From the NCBI RefSeq assembly GCF_004217445.1, contig NZ_SHKX01000010.1, positions 62,001 through 126,000 on the forward strand: DNA of 64,000 nucleotides, written 5' to 3'. Made by a program: the position numbers and the translations under genes. This document shows, one piece after another, positions 48,643 through 57,118 of the stretch. This stretch comes from Fluviicoccus keumensis (GTDB taxonomy: Bacteria > Pseudomonadota > Gammaproteobacteria > Pseudomonadales > Moraxellaceae). The notes below the pieces were generated by a model, which saw only the letters and a program-made list of their open reading frames with translations, was not told the DNA's origin and ran no database searches. Position 1 is the first letter of the stretch; the number at the start of each line of letters is the position of its first letter.

Positions 48643-50130
48643 TTACTGCTTAATTTTTAAGTGATTGGACGCCAATTCCGCTGCACGAATACAGGCGCGC
48701 GCCTTGTTCATGGTTTCCAGCCATTCCATTTCGGGTATTGAATCCGCCACAACCCCCGCCCCGGCCTGAACGTGCATCAATCCGTCCTTGAGAACAGCCG
48801 TGCGGATCGCGATGGCCGTATCCATTTCACCGTTCCAACCCAGATAGCCGACAGCCCCGCCATAGACTCCGCGCTTGACCGGCTCCAGTTCATCAATAAT
48901 TTCCATGGCCCTGACCTTGGGCGCACCGGACAATGTTCCGGCAGGGAGCGTGGCACGGAGCACATCCATCGAGGAGACCCCTTCCTTCAGGACCCCCTCG
49001 ACATTGGAGACGATGTGCATGACGTGCGAATAACGCTCAATCACCATTTTTTCCGTGACCGTGACCTGACCGACCTGACTGACGCGTCCGGCATCGTTGC
49101 GTCCAAGATCGATCAGCATCAGGTGCTCGGCAATCTCCTTGGGATCCGCCAGTAATTCGGCCGCCAGGGCATGATCATGTTCCGGCGTCCGCCCGCGCGG
49201 CCGGGTTCCGGCGATGGGACGCACGGTTACCCGGCCTCCCTGAACCCTGGCGAGGATTTCCGGACTTGAACCGACAATGTGGGCATTGCCGAAATTGACG
49301 AAATACATGTACGGGGAAGGATTGAGATGCCTGAGCGCGCGGTATAGCGCCATCGGCGAATGCCCATAGGGCGCCGTCAGACGTTGGGAAGGCACCACCT
49401 GCATGACATCCCCGGCGAGTATGTATTCCTTGATGTGGTTGACCCCCGCCTTGAACGCCTCCTCACCGAATCCGGACCGGAAATCACTTTCACGGGTCGG
49501 CGGAGCATCCGTCATCGGCCCGCTGAGACCGGCGGCAGTCCGCAAGCGGTGAGACAACTGCTCCAGGCGTTCCAGCGCCCGGGCATAGGCATTGGCCTCG
49601 GCGGGATCGGCGTGCGTGATCAGGTAAATGCTTTCCTTGAGGTTGTCAAAAACGATGACTTCCTCTGACAGCATCAACTGGATGTCAGGCATGCCGATCG
49701 GATCGGGTTTGCTGACCGAGGCGAGCTTCTTTTCAACATACCGCACGCAGTCATAACCGAAATACCCGACCAGGCCACCGGTAAACCGGGGCATGTTCTC
49801 GACCACCGGCACTTTGAACTGGGCCTGGTATTCCTCGATGAATGACAAGGGGTCTTCGGTGCGGACATCGTCCTGCAGGATATCGCCTTCATAGAGCTGG
49901 ACGCTGTGACCGGTCACGGACAATCGTCGACGGGACGGTAAACCGATGATGGAATAACGCCCCCACCGCTCTCCGCCGTGAACGGACTCGAAGAGATAGC
50001 TGTAAGGCTGGTTGGCGACCTTGAGGTAAACGGACAACGGCGTATCCAGATCCGCCAGCAACTCCAGGGCGACGGGAATACGGTTGTAGCCCTGACGGGC
50101 GAATTCGGCAAACTGCTCGTGGGAAATCAT
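48643..50130 (-). CDS. trpE: Anthranilate synthase component I
   Basis: Chorismate to anthranilate, the first tryptophan step, with a TrpG glutaminase that is not encoded nearby. 495 residues; the N-terminal region has the Trp feedback-site segment LLESVHGGERWGRYS-like (LFESVHGGERWGRYSIIG, about 48-65), and the C-terminal half has IAGTRPRGRTPEHDHALAAELLADPKE and DLGRNDAGRVSQVG. AAAGG lies nine bases before the ATG and is inside a candidate regulatory stem. Confidence 0.97.
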   Translation of the reverse strand: MISHEQFAEFARQGYNRIPVALELLADLDTPLSVYLKVANQPYSYLFESVHGGERWGRYSIIGLPSRRRLSVTGHSVQLYEGDILQDDVRTEDPLSFIEEYQAQFKVPVVENMPRFTGGLVGYFGYDCVRYVEKKLASVSKPDPIGMPDIQLMLSEEVIVFDNLKESIYLITHADPAEANAYARALERLEQLSHRLRTAAGLSGPMTDAPPTRESDFRSGFGEEAFKAGVNHIKEYILAGDVMQVVPSQRLTAPYGHSPMALYRALRHLNPSPYMYFVNFGNAHIVGSSPEILARVQGGRVTVRPIAGTRPRGRTPEHDHALAAELLADPKEIAEHLMLIDLGRNDAGRVSQVGQVTVTEKMVIERYSHVMHIVSNVEGVLKEGVSSMDVLRATLPAGTLSGAPKVRAMEIIDELEPVKRGVYGGAVGYLGWNGEMDTAIAIRTAVLKDGLMHVQAGAGVVADSIPEMEWLETMNKARACIRAAELASNHLKIKQ

Positions 50131-50225
50131 GGCAATGACCTTTGCAACATAATGGCGGACAGGGGTTAGGCGCGCAACACGTACGGGGAAATCACCATCG
50201 CCAGCGGAAAACAGGGGTCATTGCC
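50131..50225 (-). promoter_or_regulatory. trpE leader: sequestering stem over the ribosome-binding site
   Basis: GGCAATGACC (minus 50225-50216) and GGTCATTGCC (50140-50131) are exact complements; the second ends at the base before the trpE ATG and covers most of its ribosome-binding site. Inside, TGGCG (50203-50199, part of the Trp codons) can pair with CGCCA (50157-50153). No terminator-like T-run occurs in the leader. Confidence 0.65.
50192..50221 (-). CDS. trpL: trp leader peptide
   Basis: Nine codons, MTPVFRWRW then TGA, 61 bases upstream of trpE. Two of the last three codons are TGG. Its own start lies in the left arm of the stem that covers the trpE site, so ribosome stalling at the Trp codons would prevent that stem. 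The ribosome-binding site (AGAAGTGG) is weak. Too short for statistical support; position and Trp content are the evidence. Confidence 0.65.
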   Translation of the reverse strand: MTPVFRWRW

Positions 50226-50263
50226 ACTTCTGCCTATATAAAGGATTTACGTTAATGGAACTT

Positions 50264-50285
50264 GCCCCGGGAATCAAGCCGGGGC
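50264..50285 (-). terminator. GC hairpin at the gph 3' end
   Basis: GCCCCGG/CCGGGGC arms (50279-50285 with 50264-50270) around the gph stop; no T-run, so termination is uncertain. Confidence 0.4.
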
Positions 50286-50948
50286 GCGGTCAAGCAGGAC
50301 ACCGAGATGCGGCACGATCCAGGTTGGCTCACAGGCCTCGATCGGCTCGCCGTGATTGTAACCGTATGGCAGCGCGACACAGGGAACCCCCGCCGCACGC
50401 GCGGCCTCGACATCGTTGCGGGAGTCGCCCAGCATCAAGGCTTCGCCGGGCCGGGTGCCGAAATGGCGCAGGCAGTGTTGCAGCGGTTCCGGATGGGGCT
50501 TTTTGTGCGGCAAGGTGTCGCCGCCGACCAGCAACTGGAAATCGTCCAGACAATCCAGGGCTTCGAGCAAGCCCTTGGCGGGCGCGTACGGTTTATTGGT
50601 CACGCAGGCCAGCGGGATGCCCGCCTGACGGCAGGCCTTGAGGAATTCGGGCACGCCTTCGTAAAAGCGGCTGAACTGACAGACCGCCTGCTGATAATGC
50701 CGCATGAACCCGGCCAGCAATCCGTCATGAAGTCCCGCCGGATGCTGCCCGGCTTCCAGTACGCAATAGACCAGCCGCGAGGCGCCGCGTCCGACCCAGT
50801 TGCGCACCTGCAACTGGCTGACCCTGGCGAGGCCCAGATCGTCCAGCGCCAGATTCAGGCAATGATGAATGTCGGCGGCCGAATCGACGAGGGTGCCGTC
50901 GAGGTCGCACATCACCAGTTTCGGGGTGAATCCGATCAGGCTGAACAT
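50274..50948 (-). CDS. gph: Phosphoglycolate phosphatase
   Basis: HAD-family hydrolase clearing 2-phosphoglycolate. 224 residues; nucleophile motif VMCDLDGTLVDSAADI (about 12-27), VTNKP (motif II) and LMLGDSRNDVEAARAAG (motif IV). Two bases after rpe, the usual rpe-gph-trpE order. Other HAD phosphatases look similar; neighbours support Gph. Confidence 0.92.
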   Translation of the reverse strand: MFSLIGFTPKLVMCDLDGTLVDSAADIHHCLNLALDDLGLARVSQLQVRNWVGRGASRLVYCVLEAGQHPAGLHDGLLAGFMRHYQQAVCQFSRFYEGVPEFLKACRQAGIPLACVTNKPYAPAKGLLEALDCLDDFQLLVGGDTLPHKKPHPEPLQHCLRHFGTRPGEALMLGDSRNDVEAARAAGVPCVALPYGYNHGEPIEACEPTWIVPHLGVLLDRAPA

Positions 50949-50950
50949 GG

Positions 50951-51634
50951 TCAGGCCTGCAGAGCGCCAACCAGCGCCAGCTCCGCGCGCATCGCGCTGA
51001 CGGCGGCGCGATAATCCCCGGCCCCGAAAATGGCGGAACCGGCGACAAAGGTATCCGCGCCCGCCTCGGCGATCTGGCGGATGTTCTTCGCGGTAACTCC
51101 GCCATCCACTTCCAGCCGGATGGGCAAACCGCTGGCATCGATCAACCGGCGCGCTTCCATCAGCTTGTCGAGCGTCTTGGGGATGAACTGCTGGCCGCCA
51201 AAGCCGGGGTTGACGCTCATCAGCAGCACCATGTCGACCTTGTCGAGCACATAATCCAGATAGTGCAGCGGCGTGGCGGGATTGAAGACCAGCCCGGCCT
51301 CGCAGCCGCCGCTGCGGATCAGTTGCAGCGAACGGTCAATGTGATCGGAGGCTTCCGGATGGAAGGTGATGTAGGTGGCTCCGGCTTCGATGAAGTCGCC
51401 GATGATGCGGTCGACCGGCGACACCATCAGGTGCACGTCGATCGGCGCGGTGACGCCATACTTGCGCAGCGCCTTGCAGACCATCGGGCCGACGGTCAGG
51501 TTCGGCACATAGTGGTTGTCCATGACATCGAAGTGGACGATGTCGGTTCCGGCTTCGAGCACGGCATCGACTTCCGCCCCGAGACGGGCAAAGTCGGCGG
51601 AGAGGATGGACGGAGCCAGCAGGTAGTCACGCAT
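50951..51634 (-). CDS. rpe: Ribulose-phosphate 3-epimerase
   Basis: Interconverts ribulose 5-phosphate and xylulose 5-phosphate. 227 residues; LAPSILSADFARLGAEV, HFDVMDNHYVPNLTVGP (metal His/Asp), HLMVSPVDRII, MSVNPGFGGQQFIP and VDGGVTAKNI, a complete TIM-barrel set. 15 bases after murU. Confidence 0.98.
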   Translation of the reverse strand: MRDYLLAPSILSADFARLGAEVDAVLEAGTDIVHFDVMDNHYVPNLTVGPMVCKALRKYGVTAPIDVHLMVSPVDRIIGDFIEAGATYITFHPEASDHIDRSLQLIRSGGCEAGLVFNPATPLHYLDYVLDKVDMVLLMSVNPGFGGQQFIPKTLDKLMEARRLIDASGLPIRLEVDGGVTAKNIRQIAEAGADTFVAGSAIFGAGDYRAAVSAMRAELALVGALQA

Positions 51635-51649
51635 ATCTAGATTCCTGAA

Positions 51650-52336
51650 TCAGAGTTGGCTGGCGCGGATGGCGTCATCCAGCGCCTGGAGGCGTTCGGG
51701 GGTTCCCACATCGACCCAGGGGCCGGGATGATATTCGCCACTGACGCGTCCGGCGGCAATGGCCTGACGCAGCAGCGGCGCCAGAGGAGCCTTGCCCGGC
51801 GACAGACCGTCAAACAATCGGGGCGACATGAGGCTGATCCCGGCAAAGGTGTACTTCTCCTCCCCTTGCGGCCGGATCAGCCCGGCGTCTGAAGTCCGTT
51901 CAAACGCAAAATCGCCGCCCGGATGCTGGGGCGGATTGTCGACCAGCAGCAGGTGCGCCAGCCGGTCCGCCAGCACGCGGGCGCGCAGGCGGGTGAAGTC
52001 GTAGCGCAACCAGATGTCGCCGTTGACCAGCAGGAAGGGATCTTGACCCAGCAACGGCAGGGCTTGAACGATGCCGCCCGCCGTTTCCAGCGGTTCGCCT
52101 TCATCCGACCAGGCGATATTCACACCCAGCGCCGAACCGTCACCCAGCGCCTCGTGCAGACGCTCACCCAGCCAAGCGGTATTGATGACGAGATCGGTGA
52201 CACCAACCGCCTTCAACGCCTCGATGTGCCAGACGATCAGGGGCTTGCCGCCCACCGCCAGCAGCGGCTTGGGCGTGGTCAGCGTCAGCGGCCGCATGCG
52301 GTTACCCAGACCGGCGGCAAGGATCATCGCTTTCAT
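51650..52336 (-). CDS. murU: N-acetylmuramate alpha-1-phosphate uridylyltransferase
   Basis: Makes UDP-MurNAc from MurNAc-1-phosphate in the cell-wall recycling route that bypasses de novo synthesis. 228 residues from MKAMILAAGLGNRMRPLT with the nucleotidyltransferase signature and TPKPLLAVGGKPLI; GGGGAG upstream supports this start. Overlaps amgK by four bases (ATGA). Sequence alone fits other sugar nucleotidyltransferases; the amgK partner decides the call. Confidence 0.92.
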   Translation of the reverse strand: MKAMILAAGLGNRMRPLTLTTPKPLLAVGGKPLIVWHIEALKAVGVTDLVINTAWLGERLHEALGDGSALGVNIAWSDEGEPLETAGGIVQALPLLGQDPFLLVNGDIWLRYDFTRLRARVLADRLAHLLLVDNPPQHPGGDFAFERTSDAGLIRPQGEEKYTFAGISLMSPRLFDGLSPGKAPLAPLLRQAIAAGRVSGEYHPGPWVDVGTPERLQALDDAIRASQL

Positions 52337-53415
52337 GCGACGCTCCCCGCCACATGCGCCAGCCACGGTTGCGCGGCGGGATTCTTCGCCAGATAGGCGG
52401 GAACCACCCGCACCAGCACCCAATCGCGGAATGCAGCCAGCTCCGGATAAGCTCCGATTTCATCCACCAGATACTTGAAGACCAGCGGGATGTCATTGAG
52501 GTAGCCGTGCTTGCCGTCGCGCAGGCTGAGACGCGCGAAGATACCAAGCACCTTGAGGTGACGCTGCGCGCCCATCCAGTCGAACCAGGCCTGGAAAGCC
52601 GCGCTATCGACATCCGCAGCAATTTGTCCGGCGGCCAGCAGCTTCTGCCGGAAGATTTCCACCCAGCCGTTAACCCGGTCGGCGGGCCATTCGACATAGG
52701 CATCGCGCAACAGCGACACCAGGTCGTAGGTGATGGGGCCGGTCACCGCATCCTGGAAGTCGATGACGCCGAGACGGCCGGTAGGCAGCACCATCAGGTT
52801 GCGGGAATGATAATCGCGATGGACAAAGACGATCGGCTGCGCCAGAACGGCCTGGGCGATGCGGTCGCAGACGCCGTCCACCAGCGCGGTCTCCTCCGCC
52901 GTCAGATCCAGCGTCAAGTAACGGCCAAGGAACCAGTCGCGGAACAGCGACATCTCGGTCATCAGCCGGGCATGGTCGTAGGGCGGCAGCGGGTAGTCGT
53001 CCGGCTGCGGGCTGGACAGCAGGTGCAGCAGTTCGTCCATGGCCTGACCATAGAGTTCGTCCACCGAATCATCATTCAGACAGGGACGCAGCAAGGTGTC
53101 GCCCAGGTCGCTCAGCAGCATGAAGCCCTGCTCGAAATCGACGGCGAGGACTTCCGGCACATGCACCTGATGCGCGAACAGCGCACGGGCAATGGCGACG
53201 AAGGGGCGGGAGTTTTCCTTGTCGGGCGGCGCGTCGACGCAGATCAGGCTGCCCTGCCCGTGCTGCAGGCGGAAGTAGCGGCGGAAGCTGGCGTCGCCGG
53301 ACACGATGTCCAGGGCTTCGGCGGGCGTGAACGGGGTATGGGCGCGGACCCAGCCGGCCGACCACGCACAAAGGGCGTCGCGGCGTTGATCGACAGCGAT
53401 GGCGCAATCTTCCAT
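52333..53415 (-). CDS. amgK: N-acetylmuramate/N-acetylglucosamine kinase AmgK
   Basis: Aminoglycoside-phosphotransferase-fold anomeric sugar kinase that feeds MurU. 360 residues; SGDASFRRYFRLQ (about 39-51), catalytic VHRDYHSRNLMV and metal-binding VIDFQDAVTGPITYDLVSLL. The family is fosfomycin-linked because recycling avoids MurA. Starts about 35 bases after a predicted transcription start, with no clear ribosome-binding site; divergent from lptD. Confidence 0.93.
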   Translation of the reverse strand: MEDCAIAVDQRRDALCAWSAGWVRAHTPFTPAEALDIVSGDASFRRYFRLQHGQGSLICVDAPPDKENSRPFVAIARALFAHQVHVPEVLAVDFEQGFMLLSDLGDTLLRPCLNDDSVDELYGQAMDELLHLLSSPQPDDYPLPPYDHARLMTEMSLFRDWFLGRYLTLDLTAEETALVDGVCDRIAQAVLAQPIVFVHRDYHSRNLMVLPTGRLGVIDFQDAVTGPITYDLVSLLRDAYVEWPADRVNGWVEIFRQKLLAAGQIAADVDSAAFQAWFDWMGAQRHLKVLGIFARLSLRDGKHGYLNDIPLVFKYLVDEIGAYPELAAFRDWVLVRVVPAYLAKNPAAQPWLAHVAGSVA

Positions 53416-53451
53416 TACAAAAACTCATGGCTGAAAGGGACGAAGTTTTCT

Positions 53452-53480
53452 ATTATCCCCGAGCTTTGCCCTGAACCCAA
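53452..53480 (-). promoter_or_regulatory. Candidate amgK promoter
   Basis: TTGGGT (53475-53480), 17-base spacer, GATAAT (53452-53457), in the 73-base divergent gap with lptD. It would drive amgK-murU-rpe-gph. Confidence 0.65.
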
Positions 53481-53488
53481 GTTGCATA

Positions 53489-55828
53489 ATGCGCCGGACT
53501 CCGATTTTCTTGCTGTCGTCCCTACTTCCCGCCCTGGCCGGCGCCGGCGAAGCCATCAACTACGCGCGTTTGGGATGGATGGATGAAGCCGCGATCGCGG
53601 CCAGGCCCGCCAACAGCCGACCGCGGGTAAACCCCGGCTGCCGGGGCACTTGGGTAACGCCCATCCCCATGTCGGTCCGCCCGGGTAAAATCGATGAAAG
53701 TCCGGTCGAAGGCGAAGCCGCCTGGGTGTATTTTGATCCGGAGGGCGCCTCCAAGCTGCGCGGTGATGTCCGCATATCCCAGCCCGGCCGGACCATTCAG
53801 GCCGATGACGCGGAAATTTCCACGGGCCGGGACAATGGCCGCTTCACGGGCAACATCCTGCTGGCCGAGCCCGGACTGGTCCTGGCCGGCAAACAGGCGG
53901 ACATGAACCTGGCCGGCAAGACCGCCCATCTGGACAGCGTCGAATTTGTGTCCACGCTACTGAATGCGCACGGCAAGGCGACGACCATCGATCGCAAGGA
54001 AAACGGAGAACTGCGTTTCGACCGGGTTGAATACTCCACGTGCGAGCCCGATCACCGGGTGTGGTACTTTTCCGCACGGAAGCTGAGGCTGGACCCCACT
54101 ACCGGCCGGGGCACCGTGCGACAGGCCCGCCTGCATGTCGGCGGGGTGCCGCTGGTCAATATCCCCTATTTCAACTTCCCGATTGACGCCCGGCGCATGA
54201 CGGGATTGCTGGTGCCCCGCTTTGGCTCGACCAATGATGGCGGTTTTGATTTCGCCCAACCGATCTATTTCAATCTGGCGCCGAACTATGACATGACCCT
54301 GACGCCGCGATTGCTGTCGCGCCGGGGGCTCATGGCTGAAAGTGAATTCCGCTATCTGACGGGCGAGCATGGCTCCGGGGAGCTGCAACTGGCGATGCTG
54401 CCGTCAGACAAGCTTTACCAGAACAACGACCGGCAGCAAGCCAGCTGGCGCCACCGCTACCAGGACGGCCATGTTCGGGCGGCCACGCTGGTGAATTATG
54501 TTTCCGACAGCGCTTATTTCACCGATTTGGGCACAGACCTGAGCCAGAGCAGCGCTACACACCAGGAGCGCACGGGCGAAGTCGAGTACTATGGCTCGGG
54601 CTGGAGCGTGCTGGGCCGGGTGCAGGGCTTCCAGACCATTGACCCGCTGCTGACGGACATCAGCAAGCCGTATGCCCGTCTGCCGCAGGTCCTGTTTCGC
54701 GGCGAGCAGCCCCTGGGTCATGACCTGAGCATGCGCGTCCTGAGTGAAATGACCCGCTTCAACCGCACGGTCAATGACGGCAGCGGGACCGAGGTCAATG
54801 GTGAGCGCTGGCGCTTTGAGCCCCGACTGGGCTATCGCCTCCAGCGCCCCTGGGGGTTTGTGGCTCCCGAACTGTCATTGCGACAGCTGGCGTACCGGCT
54901 GGAAAATTCTCCCGGCTCCCAACCCGACATGATCAACAATCCGGTCCTGAGCCTGGACAGCGGCCTGACCTTCGAGCGCGACAGCGGACGCTTCACCCAG
55001 ACGCTGGAGCCGCGCATGTTCTACATCTATTCCCCGTACAAGGACCAGTCGTCCCTGCCCAACTTCGATACCGCCACCTCCACCTTCAGCTTTGCCCAGC
55101 TGTTCCGGAGCAGCCGCTTTTCCGGCGGCGACCGTATTGATGACGCCAATCAGGTCTCCCTGGGCGTGACCAGCCGCTGGCTGGACAAGGATGACGGCCA
55201 TGAACGGCTGCGCGCATCCGTGGGCGAGGTTTTCTATCTCCGCGACCGCAAGGTGCGCCTCAATGCCACCGACCCTGTCGCCAGTGACGGCACCTCGGGC
55301 GTTGCCGGCGAGTTGGCGCTGCAACTGAACCGTGATTGGTCCGGTTCCGCGGACAGCCTGTGGACCCCGGCCGCGCAAGCCGCGCAGGTCGGAGTGCAAT
55401 TACACTACCTGCCCGATACCGCCGACCGGCTGTTCAATATCGGCTACAGCTATCGACGCGAAATCCTGTCCCTGAACCAGAAGGCCCTGAGCCAGGCCAG
55501 CGCCTCGCTGATTCATCCGCTGGGCGGAAGCTGGCATTTCATGGGCCTGATGCAGTACGACCTCAACAACAATGTGACACAGGACAGTCTGGCCGGGCTG
55601 CGCTACGATGCCTGCTGCTGGCGTGTGTCACTGTATCGCCGGCAGTTTCTGGCTGATCCTGACAACATCAGCGCCGCCAACCAGCGGCGCACGGCATTTT
55701 TCATTGAGATTACCCTCAAGGGGCTGGCCGGCATCTCGTCCGGTGTGAATGACCTGCTGTCCAACAAAGTCTTTGGTTATCGCCAGATCCAGGAATCCTT
55801 CCGCCCCTCTTTCCGGGAGAACCGCTAA
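53489..55828 (+). CDS. lptD: LPS-assembly outer-membrane protein LptD
   Basis: Beta-barrel that inserts lipopolysaccharide in the outer leaflet with LptE. 779 residues: signal peptide (about 1-18), N-terminal OstA-like beta-jellyroll (about 70-220, DVRISQPGRTIQADDAEIS), then the barrel ending with a C-terminal aromatic strand region. Cys residues in PGCRGTW, YSTCEPDHRVWYF and the adjacent pair in DACCWRVSLYRR match the disulfide-forming set of the family. First gene of lptD-surA-pdxA; ribosome-binding site weak. Confidence 0.97.
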   Translation: MRRTPIFLLSSLLPALAGAGEAINYARLGWMDEAAIAARPANSRPRVNPGCRGTWVTPIPMSVRPGKIDESPVEGEAAWVYFDPEGASKLRGDVRISQPGRTIQADDAEISTGRDNGRFTGNILLAEPGLVLAGKQADMNLAGKTAHLDSVEFVSTLLNAHGKATTIDRKENGELRFDRVEYSTCEPDHRVWYFSARKLRLDPTTGRGTVRQARLHVGGVPLVNIPYFNFPIDARRMTGLLVPRFGSTNDGGFDFAQPIYFNLAPNYDMTLTPRLLSRRGLMAESEFRYLTGEHGSGELQLAMLPSDKLYQNNDRQQASWRHRYQDGHVRAATLVNYVSDSAYFTDLGTDLSQSSATHQERTGEVEYYGSGWSVLGRVQGFQTIDPLLTDISKPYARLPQVLFRGEQPLGHDLSMRVLSEMTRFNRTVNDGSGTEVNGERWRFEPRLGYRLQRPWGFVAPELSLRQLAYRLENSPGSQPDMINNPVLSLDSGLTFERDSGRFTQTLEPRMFYIYSPYKDQSSLPNFDTATSTFSFAQLFRSSRFSGGDRIDDANQVSLGVTSRWLDKDDGHERLRASVGEVFYLRDRKVRLNATDPVASDGTSGVAGELALQLNRDWSGSADSLWTPAAQAAQVGVQLHYLPDTADRLFNIGYSYRREILSLNQKALSQASASLIHPLGGSWHFMGLMQYDLNNNVTQDSLAGLRYDACCWRVSLYRRQFLADPDNISAANQRRTAFFIEITLKGLAGISSGVNDLLSNKVFGYRQIQESFRPSFRENR

Positions 55829-57117
55829 TGCGTTTATCCGTTGCACCCTTGCTGTTCCTGCTGTTAACCGCTCCGGTCATGGCCGGCATCCCCCTGGACC
55901 GCATTGCTGCCGTCGTGGACGAGGATGTGATTCTGGAAAGCGAGGTGAAGCAACGGATCGCCGATGTGGAGAACCAGTTCCAGACCCGCCATCAGACTTT
56001 GCCGGATCCGGCCGACCTGCGAAACCAGGTGCTGGAGCAACTGATCCTGCAAAACCTGCAACGCGGACAAGCGCAAAAGGCCGGTGTGCGGATTGATGAC
56101 AATACTCTTAATGCGTCGATGACCGATATCGCCCGCCAGAACGGCCTGACGCTGGATGAATTCCGGCAACGGCTGGAGACTGAACACCCCGGCAGCTATA
56201 ACCAGGTGCGTGAACAGGTGCGGACGGAAATGATCATCAGCCGTTACCGCAACCGGCGACTTCAGGAAAGAATCCGGATTACCGACCAGGACATCGACAG
56301 CTTCCTGGCTTCCCCCCAAGGCGCAGAAGCGCTGGCGACCGAGTACCGCCTGGCCCATATTCTTGTCAGCGTCCCCGAAGCCGCGACCCCGGCACAGCTG
56401 GACAAGGCCCGCAAGCGTGCCGAGGAAGCCCTGGTCGCGCTGCGCGGCGGCCAGTCCCTGGAACAGGTGGCCGCCCGCTACTCGACCGGTGACGACGCCC
56501 TGAAAGGCGGCGACCTGGGCTGGCGCAAGGAAGCCCAGCTGCCTGCGGTCTTCGCGGACCAGATCCGCGGCCTGAAAACCGGGGAATATGCCGGACCGAT
56601 CCAGACTCCCGCCGGCTTCCATATCCTGGCCCTGCTGGATCGTCGCGGCGCGGAACAAATGGTGATCCACCAGCGTCAGGTCCGCCATATTCTGGTGAAG
56701 CCCTCGGAAGTGCTGAGCAGCGAGGATGCCCAGCAAAAGGCGGCAGACCTGCGCTCCAAGCTGGAACAGCATCCGGAAGACTTCCCCACACTGGCCCGCA
56801 CCAACTCCGATGACCCGGGATCGGCCCGTAACGGCGGCGACCTCGGTTGGGTTTCCCCCGGCGAAATGGTGCCGTCGTTTGAAGAGATGATGAAGAAGAC
56901 GCCCATCAACGGCATCAGTCCGGTTTTTGAAAGTCAGTTCGGCTGGCACATCCTGCAGGTACTGGGCGAGCGCGATCAGGACATGACCCGGGAGTACCGG
57001 CGCAACCTGGCGCGCCAGGCTCTGTACAACCGCAAGTTTGATGAAGAGCTGGAACTGTGGCAGCGCGAGATCCGCGCCGACGCCTATGTGGAAATCAAGC
57101 CGGTCGAGGCCCCCTGA
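55828..57117 (+). CDS. surA: Periplasmic peptidyl-prolyl isomerase/chaperone SurA
   Basis: Chaperone for outer-membrane proteins, LptD among them. 429 residues: signal peptide MRLSVAPLLFLLLTAPVMA, N-terminal chaperone region (DRIAAVVDEDVILESEV), two parvulin domains (about 172-275 and 283-385; RLAHILVSVP and RQVRHILVKPSE), short C-terminal helix. Overlaps lptD by one base (TAATG). Confidence 0.97.
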   Translation: MRLSVAPLLFLLLTAPVMAGIPLDRIAAVVDEDVILESEVKQRIADVENQFQTRHQTLPDPADLRNQVLEQLILQNLQRGQAQKAGVRIDDNTLNASMTDIARQNGLTLDEFRQRLETEHPGSYNQVREQVRTEMIISRYRNRRLQERIRITDQDIDSFLASPQGAEALATEYRLAHILVSVPEAATPAQLDKARKRAEEALVALRGGQSLEQVAARYSTGDDALKGGDLGWRKEAQLPAVFADQIRGLKTGEYAGPIQTPAGFHILALLDRRGAEQMVIHQRQVRHILVKPSEVLSSEDAQQKAADLRSKLEQHPEDFPTLARTNSDDPGSARNGGDLGWVSPGEMVPSFEEMMKKTPINGISPVFESQFGWHILQVLGERDQDMTREYRRNLARQALYNRKFDEELELWQREIRADAYVEIKPVEAP

Positions 57118-57118
57118 C

